Source: Morinoia aosen (Eukaryota > Arthropoda > Malacostraca > Amphipoda > Talitridae). From it: a stretch of 64,000 nucleotides of DNA. Below, piece after piece: positions 25,810-37,797 of the stretch (within the stretch, counting starts at the first letter, position 1; every line of letters begins with the position of its first letter). The translations under genes were made by a program, and so were the position numbers. The notes under the pieces are model-generated. The model was not told the origin of the DNA, did not search any database, and saw nothing but the letters and a program-made list of their open reading frames with translations. The stretch covers positions 40,959,842 to 41,023,841 of the forward strand of contig CM059569.1 of NCBI GenBank assembly GCA_030386875.1. The letters run 5' to 3'.

Positions 25810-27465
25810 TTGGCATAGACTACAGAAAACAATAAATGTAAGCATAATGTGTGGCCCCATATGGACAGGTTTCCAAACTAGCTAAGAGTTTAGTCATAAA
25901 ATAAGTTAGAAAATTATATTCATGGCAGCTAACATAGGATAGCTAGAGAGAAATTGCAACCATACTTGAATTTAAAGTATTACTGTTTAAACAACAAATA
26001 TATATTTTCAAGTTATTTCTTAAATTGAAGCTAATAAAAATTGTCAAGTTTTGGAAATACTCAACAATTTGCTATGTAAGGAAATTATATTATCAATACT
26101 TTTCTCATTAGGAAACATGAAAATAATATAAAATAATAAAACAAAATATGAATAGGCACTCAGGAGTTAAAATAAATTTATGGGCAAATAGACAAATATG
26201 ATAAAAAAATACTATAACCAAGAAATCAACAATCTTTCATACTTTCAGTAAAGAAAACGATTTATATTTTCAATGTAATAATATTGTTTGATTGTACAAT
26301 GCATGATTTGTATACATTTACTATGATTAATACAGGACTATTAGGTAGAAATTGGGTTGGATGAGAATAGGATGGATCAAATTGGGCCAATTTTGGTTCA
26401 TTTGAATCATCTGCCAAGATAGACAAGTCCCCTAAATTAAAATAATCAAAACTCTATATACAGATTTACTTTTTTGAAACTATACTTGCGTATCAAGATG
26501 AGACACCTGGCTAGTTCTGTCTGCTGCCTACATCTATAGTATAAAGTATGACTAATGAGCCAAGCAACTCCCACAGCTCTACGAAATTGCTACCCAGATC
26601 TCACTTTGTGGCGAAACGCGAATATCACTTCAGCTTGAACTGTAATTCAAATAGCTCTACAGTTTTATTATTCAATGAACGAGGTTGATTTTTAATTGAA
26701 CATGCATTGTCAACTACAGCTGTGCTCGACGTCATAAGGAAGCACAACTTGTTATCCGTATCCGAACTTCAACAGCTGATCAACCCAAAGTAGAGACCTT
26801 TCCGTTATAGAATAAGCAGCATAAAATCACTAATTTGAATGCAACAGAGTCTAAAATGAATTAAAATATATACACATAGATGAGTTATATTTATTTAATA
26901 GTTGAAGTTTTCACAAAAGCTTTTTTCTTTCCCATTTGCACTTCATCATCATTCTTTAAGTCAAAGTTGATGAAATACCATGAAGTTGAGCGTAAAATCA
27001 ATGCTACTCAGTTTCTCTACAACCCATCGGGGTTTTCTTTTATTCACTTGCTGATTCATCTCTTGTCACCGAAAAACTATTCAAATATATATGTGGAACT
27101 TTTCTATGTCAATTTTAGAGTATTGTGATGACATATTTTATTAATTCTAACAGATATTCCAAGTATACTGAATTTCACAAATCATTTCAATCACGAACTT
27201 TTATATGGCAATACTCTCCCAGCTTCCTACGGTAGCCAATGCCTCCTACACCTGTAGAAGGCACTGCCGTTGCACACCCATCGTCTTCCGGGGCTTACAC
27301 AAGGCTAACACAGTGGACACCCATCGTCTAGTCTTTTTTTTGTTTCTTCTGCAGGTGGCCACCAGATTTTCTGGTCTCCGTGAAAATATGATTAAGGGAA
27401 TAGATGGCGTTATTCGAAGAACGAGATATCATTAGAGCTAATTAGATGACACGCCATAAAGTAAT
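25810..27465. other. Intergenic AT-rich DNA, nothing recognised
   Basis: No protein similarity or classified repeat is seen between the foldback cluster and the Mutator-like element. Confidence 0.4.
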
Positions 27466-27478
27466 GAGGTGTATCGTT

Positions 27479-28269
27479 ACCGGCGCGCCATTTTAGAGAA
27501 CCCATCTAAGATCCTTCCCGAGTTACCCTAACAAAAAGGGTAATTTTCATCCCCCAAGGGGCGTATGAGATTTTTATTATACACTCACATTTGGAGAATG
27601 AATTGACGCTTAAAATGAGATTAATTTCAAATTTTTAGGTGCAATATTTTAGAAACTATGAGGTCGACAAAATAAGGCTTTTGAAAAATCAGTCAGAGGC
27701 TAGGAGAAACTTGCTCTTCATCTTCCTCCAGGGAGCGTATGACAGTTTTATTATACACTCACATTTGGAGAATAAATCGATCTTTATAATGAGACTACTT
27801 TTAAATTGTTAGGTGCAATATTTTAGAAACTATGAGGTCGACAAAATGAGGCTTATAGAGAAAACTCGGGAAGGATCTTAGATGGGTTCTCTAAAACGGC
27901 GCGCCGGTCCCCCACCGAGGGGCGTATGAAATTTTTATTATACACTCACATTTGGAGAATGAATTGACGCTTAAAATGAGACTAATTTCAAATTTTTAGG
28001 TGCAATATTTTAGAAACTATGAGGTCGACAAAATGAGGCTTTTGAAAAATCGGTCAGAGGCTAGGAGAAACTTGCTCTTCATCTTCCTCCAGGGAGCGTA
28101 TGACAGTTTTATTATACACTCACATTTGGAGAATAAATCGATCTTCATAATGAGACTACTTTCAAATTGTTAGGTGCAATATTTTAGAAACTATGAGGTC
28201 GACAAAATGAGGCTTATAGAGAAAACTCGGGAAGGATCTTAGATGGGTTCTCTAAAATGGCGCGCCGGT
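27479..28269. mobile_element. Mutator-like non-autonomous element with 9-bp target duplication
   Basis: 791 bp bounded by ACCGGCGCGCC and GGCGCGCCGGT. The inverted ends extend about 45 bp (ttttagagaacccatctaag, cttcccgagtt). TGTATCGTT duplicates flank it at 27470-27478 and 28270-28278. The interior is a dimeric unit of about 365 bp repeated twice; a third terminal-repeat copy at about 27866-27908 marks the junction. A 9-bp duplication with long inverted ends fits MULE-type transposition. No ORF. Confidence 0.88.
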
Positions 28270-28299
28270 TGTATCGTTTTACAATTTCCGATGATCAAA

Positions 28300-28578
28300 T
28301 GATAAAGGATGTTCAATTCTAATCAAATATGATGTCTATCATCTTGTCCACTGATTTTTTCAAATTCCCCATACGTTACAACTATTGTCAGGACGCAATG
28401 ACTGTCGCCCTTGGTCCAGCCGGTACTCATTTCCAACACCTGGGTGGATGGGAAGACTGTAGCTGTTATCTCTTTCTTTGATGAGGAGATTCCCCAAGCT
28501 AACATTTCCAGGTATCGAACTTGTGGCCCTTATTGCGAAAGGAAAGTGTCCTCAACCGCTCGAACGGGATGACAAAGT
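28300..28578 (-). mobile_element. tRNA-derived SINE, copy C (diverged)
   Basis: A minus-strand copy: the head region near 28575-28500 has a B-box-like GTTCGATACC. The body matches copies A and B (gaaatgagtaccggctgg; tgcgtcctgacaatagttgt). It lies directly beside the Mutator-like element. Confidence 0.65.
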
Positions 28579-28579
28579 G

Positions 28580-29778
28580 TTTCTCAGTCATTGTTTTACG
28601 AAAATGTTCTGCTGGCAGCTTCTAGCTTAGCCTTTATGTATTACTCGTAAAATTGTAATTATTACGAATACTCGGTTTACGTTCTCAGCGATCATGACAC
28701 GTTTACATTCATTACATGATTAACCATCAGTTTGGTTAAAAATGAATACATTTTTTGAATAATTTGTTGTCTGCAAGTGGGACTTTGCATCAATTATAAC
28801 TCAGGCCCCTCATTTCCTACCACTAGCATGTTTATAAGCAAATTGCGATTTAAGCGATGTCCATTCTCATGATCGGTATCTCAATTATTTAGCCATCATT
28901 TGACGACCCCATTCTGATATTTCCTTTCAGTGATTATCCTTTCATAAAACGTTTTTCATTAACCAGTGGATCTATTTTAAAGCATCTATTTTGACATTGG
29001 CAGTTCAAATTGACATTTGCGGTTAACGATCACAATGACACTAGTTGAACAAGATCACTGACCAAAGACTTCGTCCGTATGTTGTAATATCTGTGAGTCA
29101 TTAAAGTTTGTTGCCACTATCTAGGAGCTTTTTCATTCACATACCTAAGTACCTTAGTTTGAAAGCAAATTTTTTGTTTAAGCCCCGCCTCTTCAGACAA
29201 ACGTCTACCTGGAGACTAAACACGGTTAATTGTCCAAGCAAATCCTTATAAGAAAGATATCGAAGCATACGATGAAAAATTTTATTTAGTGAAACCTAAA
29301 TTTATTGTTTTGAGTTAGATGCAACCTTATCATATTAGAACAAAATGGAACCCTACAACAAATTTTGTACTAGGGGAGGCATGGAGCACAACTGGTTGAT
29401 TCAGCTAACACACAAGAAAACAAAGCACATTAAAGTAACAATAAACAAAGAAAGAAATGAGTTGCGAACACACCAAAAAACTTGGTCATTTAGAGACTTT
29501 GAGAGTTCCAAGTTTAGTTCCAAGACAAAAAAAAGTAAAACGCTCATTCAAGAAACCAGTTGCACATATAATGCATTACAAGAATACGGATTTTATATAA
29601 TTCTTTATACGAAGGCCCTAAAATGTTCGACGAAAGTATTTCACATTATCTGAACATAAAACAACCTTAAAATAAAACATCACATGTTGCAAGAGCCTCA
29701 AGAGTACAGTTCATTACCGTACGAGTCTCTACGGTATGAGTGACTTAGGCTAAAATTTTCACTAGAACAAAATTAGTT
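28580..29778. other. 3' flank of PPIL1, no other gene seen
   Basis: AT-rich. The nearest minus-strand AATAAA signals that I see lie at about 29281 and 29301, giving a possible PPIL1 3' UTR of about 0.5 kb. No other supported feature. Confidence 0.4.
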
Positions 29779-29894
29779 TCAGGAAGTTTTCACGTAGGCT
29801 TTCTTGACTTTGAGCGCATCGACAGGCTTGTCGTTGTTGTCCGTCTCGACGAGGCCAATTCGCTTAACCACCTGCATGCCGCCGTGCACGCGAC
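29779..29894 (-). CDS. PPIL1: PPIL1 coding exon 4
   Basis: The acceptor ctaccatgccacag precedes GTCGCG. It encodes [19 protein letters not shown] and then [17 protein letters not shown] to the stop at 29779. The pyrimidine tract before the acceptor belongs to the end of a MITE 7-8 bp upstream of the exon. Confidence 0.95.
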
Positions 29895-32536
29895 CTGTGG
29901 CATGGTAGAAGAAATAAGGTAGAGTCAAACCAGTCTTTCTATTCGTCGACCGTGCGGCAATGCTGACGTCATTGCAACAAGCAGCGCTCATATTGCATCT
30001 GGACACGCAGCTAGCCCCAAATCTGGCACCAACATTGACCTAACGACACGTGGCAACGCTGACGTTAATGGCAACGAACCAATAGCAGCGTTCATATTGC
30101 ATATGACAACACTGCTAGCCCCAAATCTGGCACAATCACTGGTCTAACGACATGTCGCACCATGTTGTCTCTACCGCGACCAGCTGGCAGCATTATGTAC
30201 ACATTAGATGTTAGTATAATAAGCCTCCCTATCCGCAACAAAGGCATTATAAAGCAAGGAAGGCATCATAGCGTATGTAGATAAGGAACCTCGAGATCTA
30301 TTGACAAGGTGCACAGAAACATTGCGTTAGGAAAGAAATTTATTAAATACAATAAAAGTTGAAGAAGAAAGTAGTAGGTGCCAAAAAACAGCACAGCAGT
30401 GAACCCAAGAAAGATCCTTAACTATACAAAAGACATTTTAATTATAAGAAAGTTTTAGGCTCCCTTTACCACAACTAAGATGTTCAAAGAGAGGAAGGAT
30501 GAAGGCACCATTTAGTATGGAGGTGAAGGAACGCGGAATCTATGCACAAAGTGCATAGAAAACAGTAAGCTAAGAAAGAAGTACCTGAAACAAGATAAAA
30601 TTTTGAGAAGAAAGTGCAAGGAGCTGGAAAATAGGACAGCAGTGAACCGAAAAAAGTTGGTCCTTAACATAACAAAAAAAAATTATTTCAACCCAAAGAA
30701 GGCCTGTCTAGCTTCTAGCTCGGGCCCTCATATATTTTCTCCCTGAGAGCACTAACCCCCATAGATACAATAGTTGTATCCCCCTGAAGAGACAAAAACA
30801 TTTCATTTCAACACAAAGAAGGCCTACCTAACATCACTATCTGCAAGGCCTTCCCGATGAGCCAGGATTACTACACAACAAACAGTGATAAAGCGCCTTC
30901 AAAACTCGGTGGATTTTATCACTCAAATAAGCCTAGACTTGGCTCCTTATGTCATAATCAAATCTTTTAAAAGTAATACTTCAAGCTCTTGAGACAACAA
31001 TAAATGAGAAGAACATCAAATACTGCAGAACACCTTCAAAGTTCATCACATAGAGAGCACCATCAGATTTTCAAAAGTTATTACCGGATATTCAATGGAA
31101 ATGAAACAGGAAATGGTTTTATACAGGTATGAATAGAAGCCTTCCTATAAGGTCCCCAAGAGATGGATGCACTAAATTTGGTACACACAATAATGCACTC
31201 AGTTATACACAATAGGGCATTGTGATGTAAAGGGCTGTTACAGACACAATGAGTGATTTCTAGGTGACTTAGGCAAACTAAGGATTTCTGAGCTAGTTTA
31301 CTTCTAATTAACCTTCATTTAATTACGCTGGATGTTCTCATGCCTTCCACATTAATCATAGGAAAAAAATTAAATACCATCATCTTCTATTAATTTAGGA
31401 CACAATGTTCAGGATTAAACAGAGGAAATGTATGAGAAAAGCAACTACTGCAAAGCATTATAACGTTATTTCATTCCAACAGACCACAAATACATATGGA
31501 TACTGGTCACACAGGTCTTTCAATAGGTTATATCAAAGCATGAGCAGAATAGCTCCTCACCAAATATGGTGTGCTTGCCATCAAGCCACTGAGTTGGAGC
31601 GAGGGTAATGAAGAACTGTGAGCCGTTGGTATTAGGGCCAGAGTTGGCCATGGACAGGATGCCGGCACCCGTGTGCTTGAGGTCAGTTTCCAGCTCATCG
31701 TTGAACTGGCGGCCGTAAATGCTGGTGCCTCCTCTGCCTGTGCCAGACGGATCCCCTCCTGCTCACACACACAATTAATTTAAAGTACCAATATTTGGTG
31801 AGTCAATATGTATTCAACTCAAGTATCAAGTTCACCTACTTAAGTACACTTAATGAAAAGAGAACATACATTACAGTTATTAAAATGAACATGATAACCC
31901 TTCCAAAACATCCACTATTTAAGTTCCATAATGAGATACTACTTCAAAAGCGCTCATTTTTATGTTTGGGGTAGATATTAATACAAATATAAGTAGCAAC
32001 TATCAACTTCTAATGGAAAGTCATTTTTCAAATTCTTACTGATAATTTTCCAACTAAAATAGTGAATGCAGTAAAAAAAAAGACTTTAGCGCTTTTACAG
32101 CATTCAGAGATGCTGGCACTCAAGTGAGTGGTGCATGCTAATAAAAATTTCTATTTGAAACACATTCAAAGCACAAATTAAAAATCCAAAGCAAATGGCA
32201 ATACATTAAGCCATACCTTGAATCATGAAGTCTCGAATTATCCTATGGAATGGGCAGTTGTTGTAGTAACCTCTCCTTGCCAGCTCAGCAAAATTTCGAC
32301 AGGTGTTGGGCGAGTGACTCCAGTAGAGCTCGATGGTGATGTCACCCATGCTGTGAATAAGCAAGCAAATAACTGAAGACACATAGCAGTATTTTGTAGA
32401 AAAATCCTCAGGAGAAATGTACTTAAGTAATGTTAAAACACAGCATAACAATCAGATCACTCCATTAAGAAGTAAGAACTCACGTGGTTTCCAACACAAC
32501 AAAGGGTGGACGCCAAGTTTTATCTGGAATGGACAT
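29779..32536 (-). CDS. PPIL1: PPIL1, spliceosomal peptidyl-prolyl cis-trans isomerase (4 coding exons)
   Basis: Cyclophilins interconvert cis and trans X-Pro bonds. PPIL1 is a nuclear cyclophilin recruited to the activated spliceosome by SKIP/SNW1. Exons 32484-32536, 32217-32350, 31561-31758 and 29779-29894 join in phases 2, 1 and 1 to 166 residues, exactly the human length. Conserved active-site residues are present: Arg54 (FHRIIRDF), Phe59, Gln62 (MIQGG), Trp120 ([12 protein letters not shown]) and His125. [10 protein letters not shown] and [13 protein letters not shown] are family signatures. The start [10 protein letters not shown] matches the short N-terminus of orthologues. The gene appears intact. 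Confidence 0.96.
29902..30177. mobile_element. MITE of the tggtagaggaaac family, copy 1 (in PPIL1 intron 3)
   Basis: Ends atggtagaagaaataaggta and gttgtctctaccg are inverted. The interior holds gctgacgtcattg, cagcgctcatattgcat and ccccaaatctggcac. Copies lie at 39.18 and 62.21 kb. No coding capacity; the superfamily is undetermined. Confidence 0.8.
30198..30835 (+). mobile_element. Dispersed element, family Y, two partial copies in tandem (copy 4)
   Basis: The first part starts acattagatgttagtataat and runs through cctccctatccgcaacaaag to about 30440. A second starts near 30455 (ttaggctccctttaccacaa) and runs through ggacagcagtgaaccga to gtatccccctgaaga at 30788. A short extra end fragment follows (ttcaacacaaagaaggccta). 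It lies in PPIL1 intron 3. Confidence 0.6.
31561..31758 (-). CDS. PPIL1: PPIL1 coding exon 3: catalytic core
   Basis: The exon is 198 nt with acceptor tgtgagcag before GAGGGGATC and donor ATATTTG-gtgagg. It carries [37 protein letters not shown] and [16 protein letters not shown]. Both junctions split Gly codons. Confidence 0.96.
32217..32350 (-). CDS. PPIL1: PPIL1 coding exon 2
   Basis: The exon is 134 nt with acceptor cttattcacag before CATGGGTG and donor ATTCAAG-gtatgg. It encodes [17 protein letters not shown], then [13 protein letters not shown] and [11 protein letters not shown]. The internal Met is not the gene start. Confidence 0.95.
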
Positions 32537-32570
32537 TTTCTCTGCAGGTATCTATGCACTTTCAGTTAAC
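32484..32570 (-). CDS. PPIL1: PPIL1 coding exon 1 with short 5' UTR
   Basis: ATG at 32536, donor ACCAC-gtgagt at 32483. It encodes [17 protein letters not shown]. Upstream, a run of T and tacag before GTTAAC at 32570 looks like a 3' splice site, so a separate non-coding 5' exon probably lies further upstream; it was not located. Confidence 0.85.
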
Positions 32571-32579
32571 CTGTAAAAA

Positions 32580-33680
32580 AAATTGTATTAATAAAATCAA
32601 TATCGAGATCAAATTTTGAGACAGCGCCAGCTACTGCAAAGCATCATTATGTTATTTTAGTGAATATATTTTGTTAGGTATATCATGCTTTACTAGTGAG
32701 TCAGCTTATGTTTTACCATGTTTTACCCATGTTGCTCCCACATAAAGTTTCTGCTCAAAGCATGAAATGGAAAAAATTCATGTGAATGCTTTAAATGTGC
32801 AACATTTTACATGTATTCCAAACACTGAGTCAATCCTCTTATTAAAGATTTCACAATTTAGATGAGAAACCATAATGTCTCTTGAAGTTAAATAGTTAAA
32901 GTAAATCATATAAATGCACTAAAAGTAGCTCATGGTGAGTAATGCTACCTTTTGCTATATAAATGGTCTGTAGGTATTTAATACTCATCAAATAAATTAA
33001 TAACTCAAGTCATATCAATGGAGAAAAACAATTATAGACAATAAAATTATATGACATGCTTTATCCCATCCCAAATAAATTAAATGCACAATTTTAAATA
33101 TTTTAGGAAATGCATTATGATTTCATCTTTTGTATTATTTAGTTTTGCTGCTCCTAATACTATGACATTTACAAAATAAGTGTTACCTGTAGGTTATAAC
33201 ATAATTTCAAAAAGCTGGTAATTTATATGTAAATTTCCATTAACAGAGGTAACTTTCTAAACAATAAATAACTACAAAAGAATATTAAAAGACACTGCAA
33301 CAGAATAACTTTTAATATTGGCTGTGATCAGCCAGACTGCAGAGGAAATTGCACAGAGCTTTCTTTATAATTTATGTATTTATATATGTATGGTCTTACA
33401 ATTACATCATATGTTTTTTTCATAGTATAAATATTGTACAATATTAATCTAGTTAATAACAGAAAATTCAATAATGACAGAAAATTATCAACAGTATGCA
33501 TTTGAAAGTAATTTTCAAAGCATTTACTGTAAATCTTCATTAGTATATATTTTCCATTATCAATAGACAATCCAAAATTGTTCCTTATGATGAGGAGGTT
33601 GGGAAGTGCCCCTAAACCATGAAGATGCTAAGGAAGTCTTAGGACATTTTGGAATACATTGGTGGAACCAAAGAAAATTC
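32580..33680. other. PPIL1 upstream region, no gene recognised
   Basis: Very AT-rich. It should contain the PPIL1 promoter and non-coding exon, but neither can be placed from sequence alone. Confidence 0.35.
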
Positions 33681-34268
33681 AAGTTTATCAATGAAATATT
33701 TCTCAGTCAATGTGAAGTTTAATGCAATCAGGGAAATTAATAATTATATTTCAAACAATCACTAAAGGAACCCATTTAAGAACGACATTCTGCTCACTGA
33801 TGCTTTATTTTTGAATTATTGAACTTTGAAGTTGGCCTTCATGCGCCAAAGGAAGCGAGCTTAATTTAATTAAAAACGGAGCTAACCCCCTATTACAAAC
33901 GTAAAGAGGTTGGTTTGTGAGGGGGAGGCACAGTTCTTCTAGCGAAAATTATAAATAAAGCTTCAAACCCACCCATTAACGTGACAACCACAATCTTGTT
34001 TACATCGGCTCTAAGATTGCGATCGACCCAACCTCTTTACGTTTTTAATAGCTTCCATTATTAATTAAATTCCGTTTCACGTGCTTGCTTCCTTTGGCGC
34101 AAAGGCCAACTTCAAAGTTCAATAATTTGAAAATAACGCATCAGCGAGCAGAATGTCCTTCTTGTAAAACATTCTTAAATGGGTTCCTTTAGTGATTCCT
34201 GGGATGGCAATTATTTTCTGTGATTGCATTAAACTTCACATTGACATATTTCTCAAACTGATAAAAAA
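33680..34268. mobile_element. Palindromic foldback element, second copy of the 24.5-25.8 kb family
   Basis: Arms of about 240 bp: caatgtgaagtttaatgcaa at the left pairs with ttgcattaaacttcacattg at the right. They pass through aaaggaacccatttaagaa, ctgctcactgatgc, gaactttgaagttggcc and attacaaacgtaaagaggtt. The unpaired centre is about 65 bp. No ORF. A transcript would fold into a long hairpin. Confidence 0.85.
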
Positions 34269-34799
34269 TACCTAGCCAAACACAAAAGCAACAAATAGGA
34301 TGCATTTGACGACACACACAAAATAACATTTCTAATAAATTACCCATAGTAAAGTCCTACATACAAACATACACAATTATATTTTATTTTCAGCCAAAAT
34401 TGCATTTGCTCTTAACTATAGGCCTACTGCTATTAAGCTCTAGTCTTGGGTGGTTAATTAAGAAAACCTCTAGTAGGCCTATATAAGCTCAATAAATTAC
34501 TAACTATGCTACATCAATATGCAAGTATGCTGTGGAAATCAGCTAATAGGCCTATACTACGCAAATTGTTTGGTCAATATGATTAAGCACAATGTTTGGT
34601 CTATAGAGTGCCATTTGGCCTATGCCATGTCATATAGGTTGTCCAGCAACAAGTTGAGGTCTATTACGTAATTTAGCTGTGGGCATCGAGAAAATTAACG
34701 AGCTCATCACCGGCTAATAATACTGATAACCCAGAAAACAGCTAAATTGCAAAATATTTCCTCTCCAGAAAGACTCATAAATAGTCCATGTATTAAAGA

Positions 34800-35215
34800 A
34801 CTGATCTAAACCACTTAAAAATAGTATTGTAGGCGATGCTCGAGGGTGAACATAAAGAAATTTGAAATGCTTCCGTACGACGCAATGGCTCCGCAATATT
34901 CACCGACTGCGTTGCTCATATGGAAATTACGACACTTCATTTGGTGTGTTCCTATACCGCTTTGGACTGTCCGACCACCCAAACTGTGAGTGTGGAGGCA
35001 TAGAAACAATTGAACATTTTCTTCTCAACTGCCCAAACCACAACACAGCCCGCCGCTCACTTATCATCTTCCTCAACACTATACGAGTGCCCCTAACTTT
35101 AAAAAATATACTAGGAGGAGGCCACTTTGAAGAACCTGTGCAGTTCTCGATCCTGAATGCCCTTGCTCAATTCTTACGAGACACAAAAAAATTAGCCACA
35201 TTGTAAACAATTTAC
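34800..35215 (+). mobile_element. LINE fragment: C-terminal CCHC-like region of ORF2
   Basis: An open frame of about 110 codons contains FLYRFGLSDHPNCECGG and IETIEHFLLNCPNH, then ARRSL. The C-x-C-x7-H-x4-C pattern following a ribonuclease-H-like region is typical of the ends of Jockey-type non-LTR retrotransposon proteins. It is truncated upstream, so it is a dead fragment. Confidence 0.75.
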
Positions 35216-35229
35216 CCAGCTGAAACTAA

Positions 35230-36455
35230 GCTATATAATCTAACTTAGCAAATTAGTTAAAAGCTCTACGGTCCTATAACAATTATAATAACCAGTATTT
35301 TACCCTCCCACTGGCTTGGCCTAACCTACAATCTACCTAAATATTTTCATACCTCTTGAACTTGTATGCGAGACCATTCCTTCTGGATCCCTACAGTAAT
35401 AACTGATCTAACTCTGACAGAGTTTGAGGCATCACCCTGAGTAATTCAGTAGACATATTTAGTAGTAGTTACTAACACATGCGCTGGGTGATGTCACAAA
35501 TTCCCTCTAGTATTGCTCCTTAAGAGACTTGCACACAGGCATCTTTCTTTTAAAAACTCATGCAATCCTAGAGCCTCCAGGCTGCCCCGCCCAGGCTGGA
35601 GCCTCGTTTGATCAGCTACTGAGATGCATGTGATGATACTCAAGAATTCTTTATTATTTATTATTTGTTTTTTCAGGGAGGAATGGGGAAAACATAACAG
35701 GTGACTATATATCTTCTCCAACAACATATATACTTCCACCTCTAACAAATACCCATCCTTGATCATAAAGCCCAAAAAATCTTCCTACTCTGCACTAGAT
35801 TATTTTTATGTTCCTCATACCTTCCCCTACCTCTCTTTCTCACATTTCCTTTTTCTCAATTGCCCTTATCATTCTATGACCCATATCCACCACATCAGGA
35901 CAACTTATCAATCTCAACTAATTTTATATTAGGAGGGAGAGGTGAGTAAATCAAGGAGGGGGGAAACTGCATACATGTACCTATATATTAAAAAATTGAT
36001 AGATAGTCCTAATCTTCACAGCTGAAAGATAAGCAATTAAATTATGTACTGATTACAACTTTCTAGTAACAGTGTGAGGATGGGTGTGTGTGCGCGTGTG
36101 TGTTTCTTCTGTTCCAGGTTTCCAACAGGTTCCCTAACAGCTTGGTCAAAAATAGAAAATAGAATAGTGATTAATATTCTGCATCAAAAAGACTCTGAAT
36201 AACAGTGAGAATTAGTGACTCAAGATTCCTTTCACTCACAGTGGTTAAGACTTGAGGCTGTGTGAGCTTGATCTCAATGCCTCGATAAGCCCCGAGTGAA
36301 CAACAACAACATTTGGTGTGTTCTTTCCCAACGCTGGATATCAATTGAATCTGACCGAATTTCAAGTTAGACACTGAAATGTTTACAGAATGTGTTGAAC
36401 AATTGCGATGGTAGACAATTACCCAATTCCAAAACAGCCTTGTTCGCCTAGTTCT
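35230..36455. other. Intergenic, no gene seen
   Basis: No homologous frames. A (TG)n-like tract lies near 36080-36100. Confidence 0.4.
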
Positions 36456-36457
36456 TG

Positions 36458-36728
36458 TGCTCGACGTGGCACAGTGGTTAAAGGCCTTGCCCTTCCGTGA
36501 AGGTCTCGAGGGTTCGAATCTCGGCGGTGCGCGGTGATTGGGTATAAGGGTAAACTCAAGCACAGTACCCCACTCAACCCAGATGTCGGAAATGGGTACA
36601 AGTTTTACGGGGGAAACCGTCATGTTAGTTAGAGTTATAGGGCATTTCGTGTTAGTTATAAGACTTTTGAAAAACCAATAAACAAGATGATATGTATCAG
36701 GCTTGTTTGGTTGCAATAAAGCATCCTT
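36458..36728 (+). mobile_element. tRNA-derived SINE, copy B
   Basis: A box TGGCACAGTGG (36467-36477), B box GGTTCGAATCTC (36511-36522), body agatgtcggaaatgggtaca and tail ttggttgcaataaagcatcc. It is homologous to copies A and C. Not a functional tRNA gene: the tail and body follow directly and no clean cloverleaf closes. Confidence 0.85.
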
Positions 36729-36729
36729 A

Positions 36730-37633
36730 GATGCCGATGTTTAATTTAGTTTTGGACGATTTGCGTTGGCTTAGAACTTCTTGAAAAGCTCAGCGTCGAG
36801 TTCAAAGAGCTTGCCGCAGATAATTTGATTCACTTTCCAAGTAAAATGGTCGAGAGTTCGAAACCCTGTAATGCGAGTAATCGTCATTGGTTACAACCAA
36901 TACCTCCTACAACTCATCCAAGGCGTTGCGTCAGTGGCGCAGGCAGTCGAAAACTTTGGAGGCGGGGGAGGGGAGGGCAGAACTAAATTTTCAGTAATTT
37001 TTTCATTCTCTTACTGAAAACGGCGACTGAAATTTCGGGCCATGGCCCCCGTGGCCCCCTCTGGCTGCGCTACTGGGTTGCTCTGCTCTGTTTTTTTTTT
37101 TTTCTAGAGATGAAAACAAAGTTCATCGTGGGCACTTATATCATCTTTATTTTCAACAGAACAAATTTCTGGAACAAGAAATGAAAATATTACAATTGTT
37201 TTTTTACTGCAAGCAACACTATTGCTCAGTAGCGTAACCTTAGCTAGCATTCACCTTATCCGGAATGTTGAATGAATGGGCCTATTTCTCCAACTCAATT
37301 CAGCTTATTTCAAGTAAGAGGCTGGATTTGATTTTTATTGTTACCTCGCGAGAAACAGGAGAGATATTTGTACCGATGAAATTTTTAATGTATTTTTAAG
37401 AGACCGGTCAGATTAGAAAAAAAACGTTTTAAGAACTTTCACTCGATCAAGAAAGTTCTGTACGGGCTGATTTATATCTTGATTCTGGACCAGTGGCAAC
37501 ACTTTGTCAGGATGTCAGTAGTTAACTGTAATTCACAGGGAGTGTGTGAGAAACTCTGCCATCATTCACTACTCCGGCGTCGGTGTATTGGTTTTAAATT
37601 TCGTATATTAACCCCAGATTTTTTGTTCCTGTA
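36730..37633. other. PHGDH upstream region
   Basis: No coding feature. Just before the first coding exon, gattttttgttcctgtag before GACTTAG at 37635 looks like a 3' splice site. The PHGDH transcript may therefore have a non-coding first exon upstream of about 37.6 kb. Confidence 0.4.
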
Positions 37634-37659
37634 GGACTTAGAGTAAGAAAGCGTAAATT

Positions 37660-37797
37660 ATGAGTTCACTGAGCATCAAGAAAATTTTATTGCTGGACGG
37701 TGTTCATGGAACATGTGTCCAGAAACTGAAAGATGCCAACATCGAAGTAACGGAGAGAGCCAAACTATCCCAGGCTGAGCTTTTGCAAGAAATAAAG
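37660..37797 (+). CDS. PHGDH: PHGDH coding exon 1
   Basis: ATG at 37660; 46 codons starting [14 protein letters not shown]; donor ATAAAG-gtaaat, phase 0. It matches the human N-terminus (LRKVLISDSL; LSKEELIAEL versus [10 protein letters not shown]). Confidence 0.95.

Noticed and set aside
29779..30006. 75-codon minus-strand frame as a complete small gene
   Set aside because: Its first half is MITE sequence; only the part from 29894 is a real exon (PPIL1 exon 4).
36461..36535. Functional tRNA gene
   Set aside because: A and B boxes are present, but the head is fused to a repeated SINE body and tail found elsewhere in the window.
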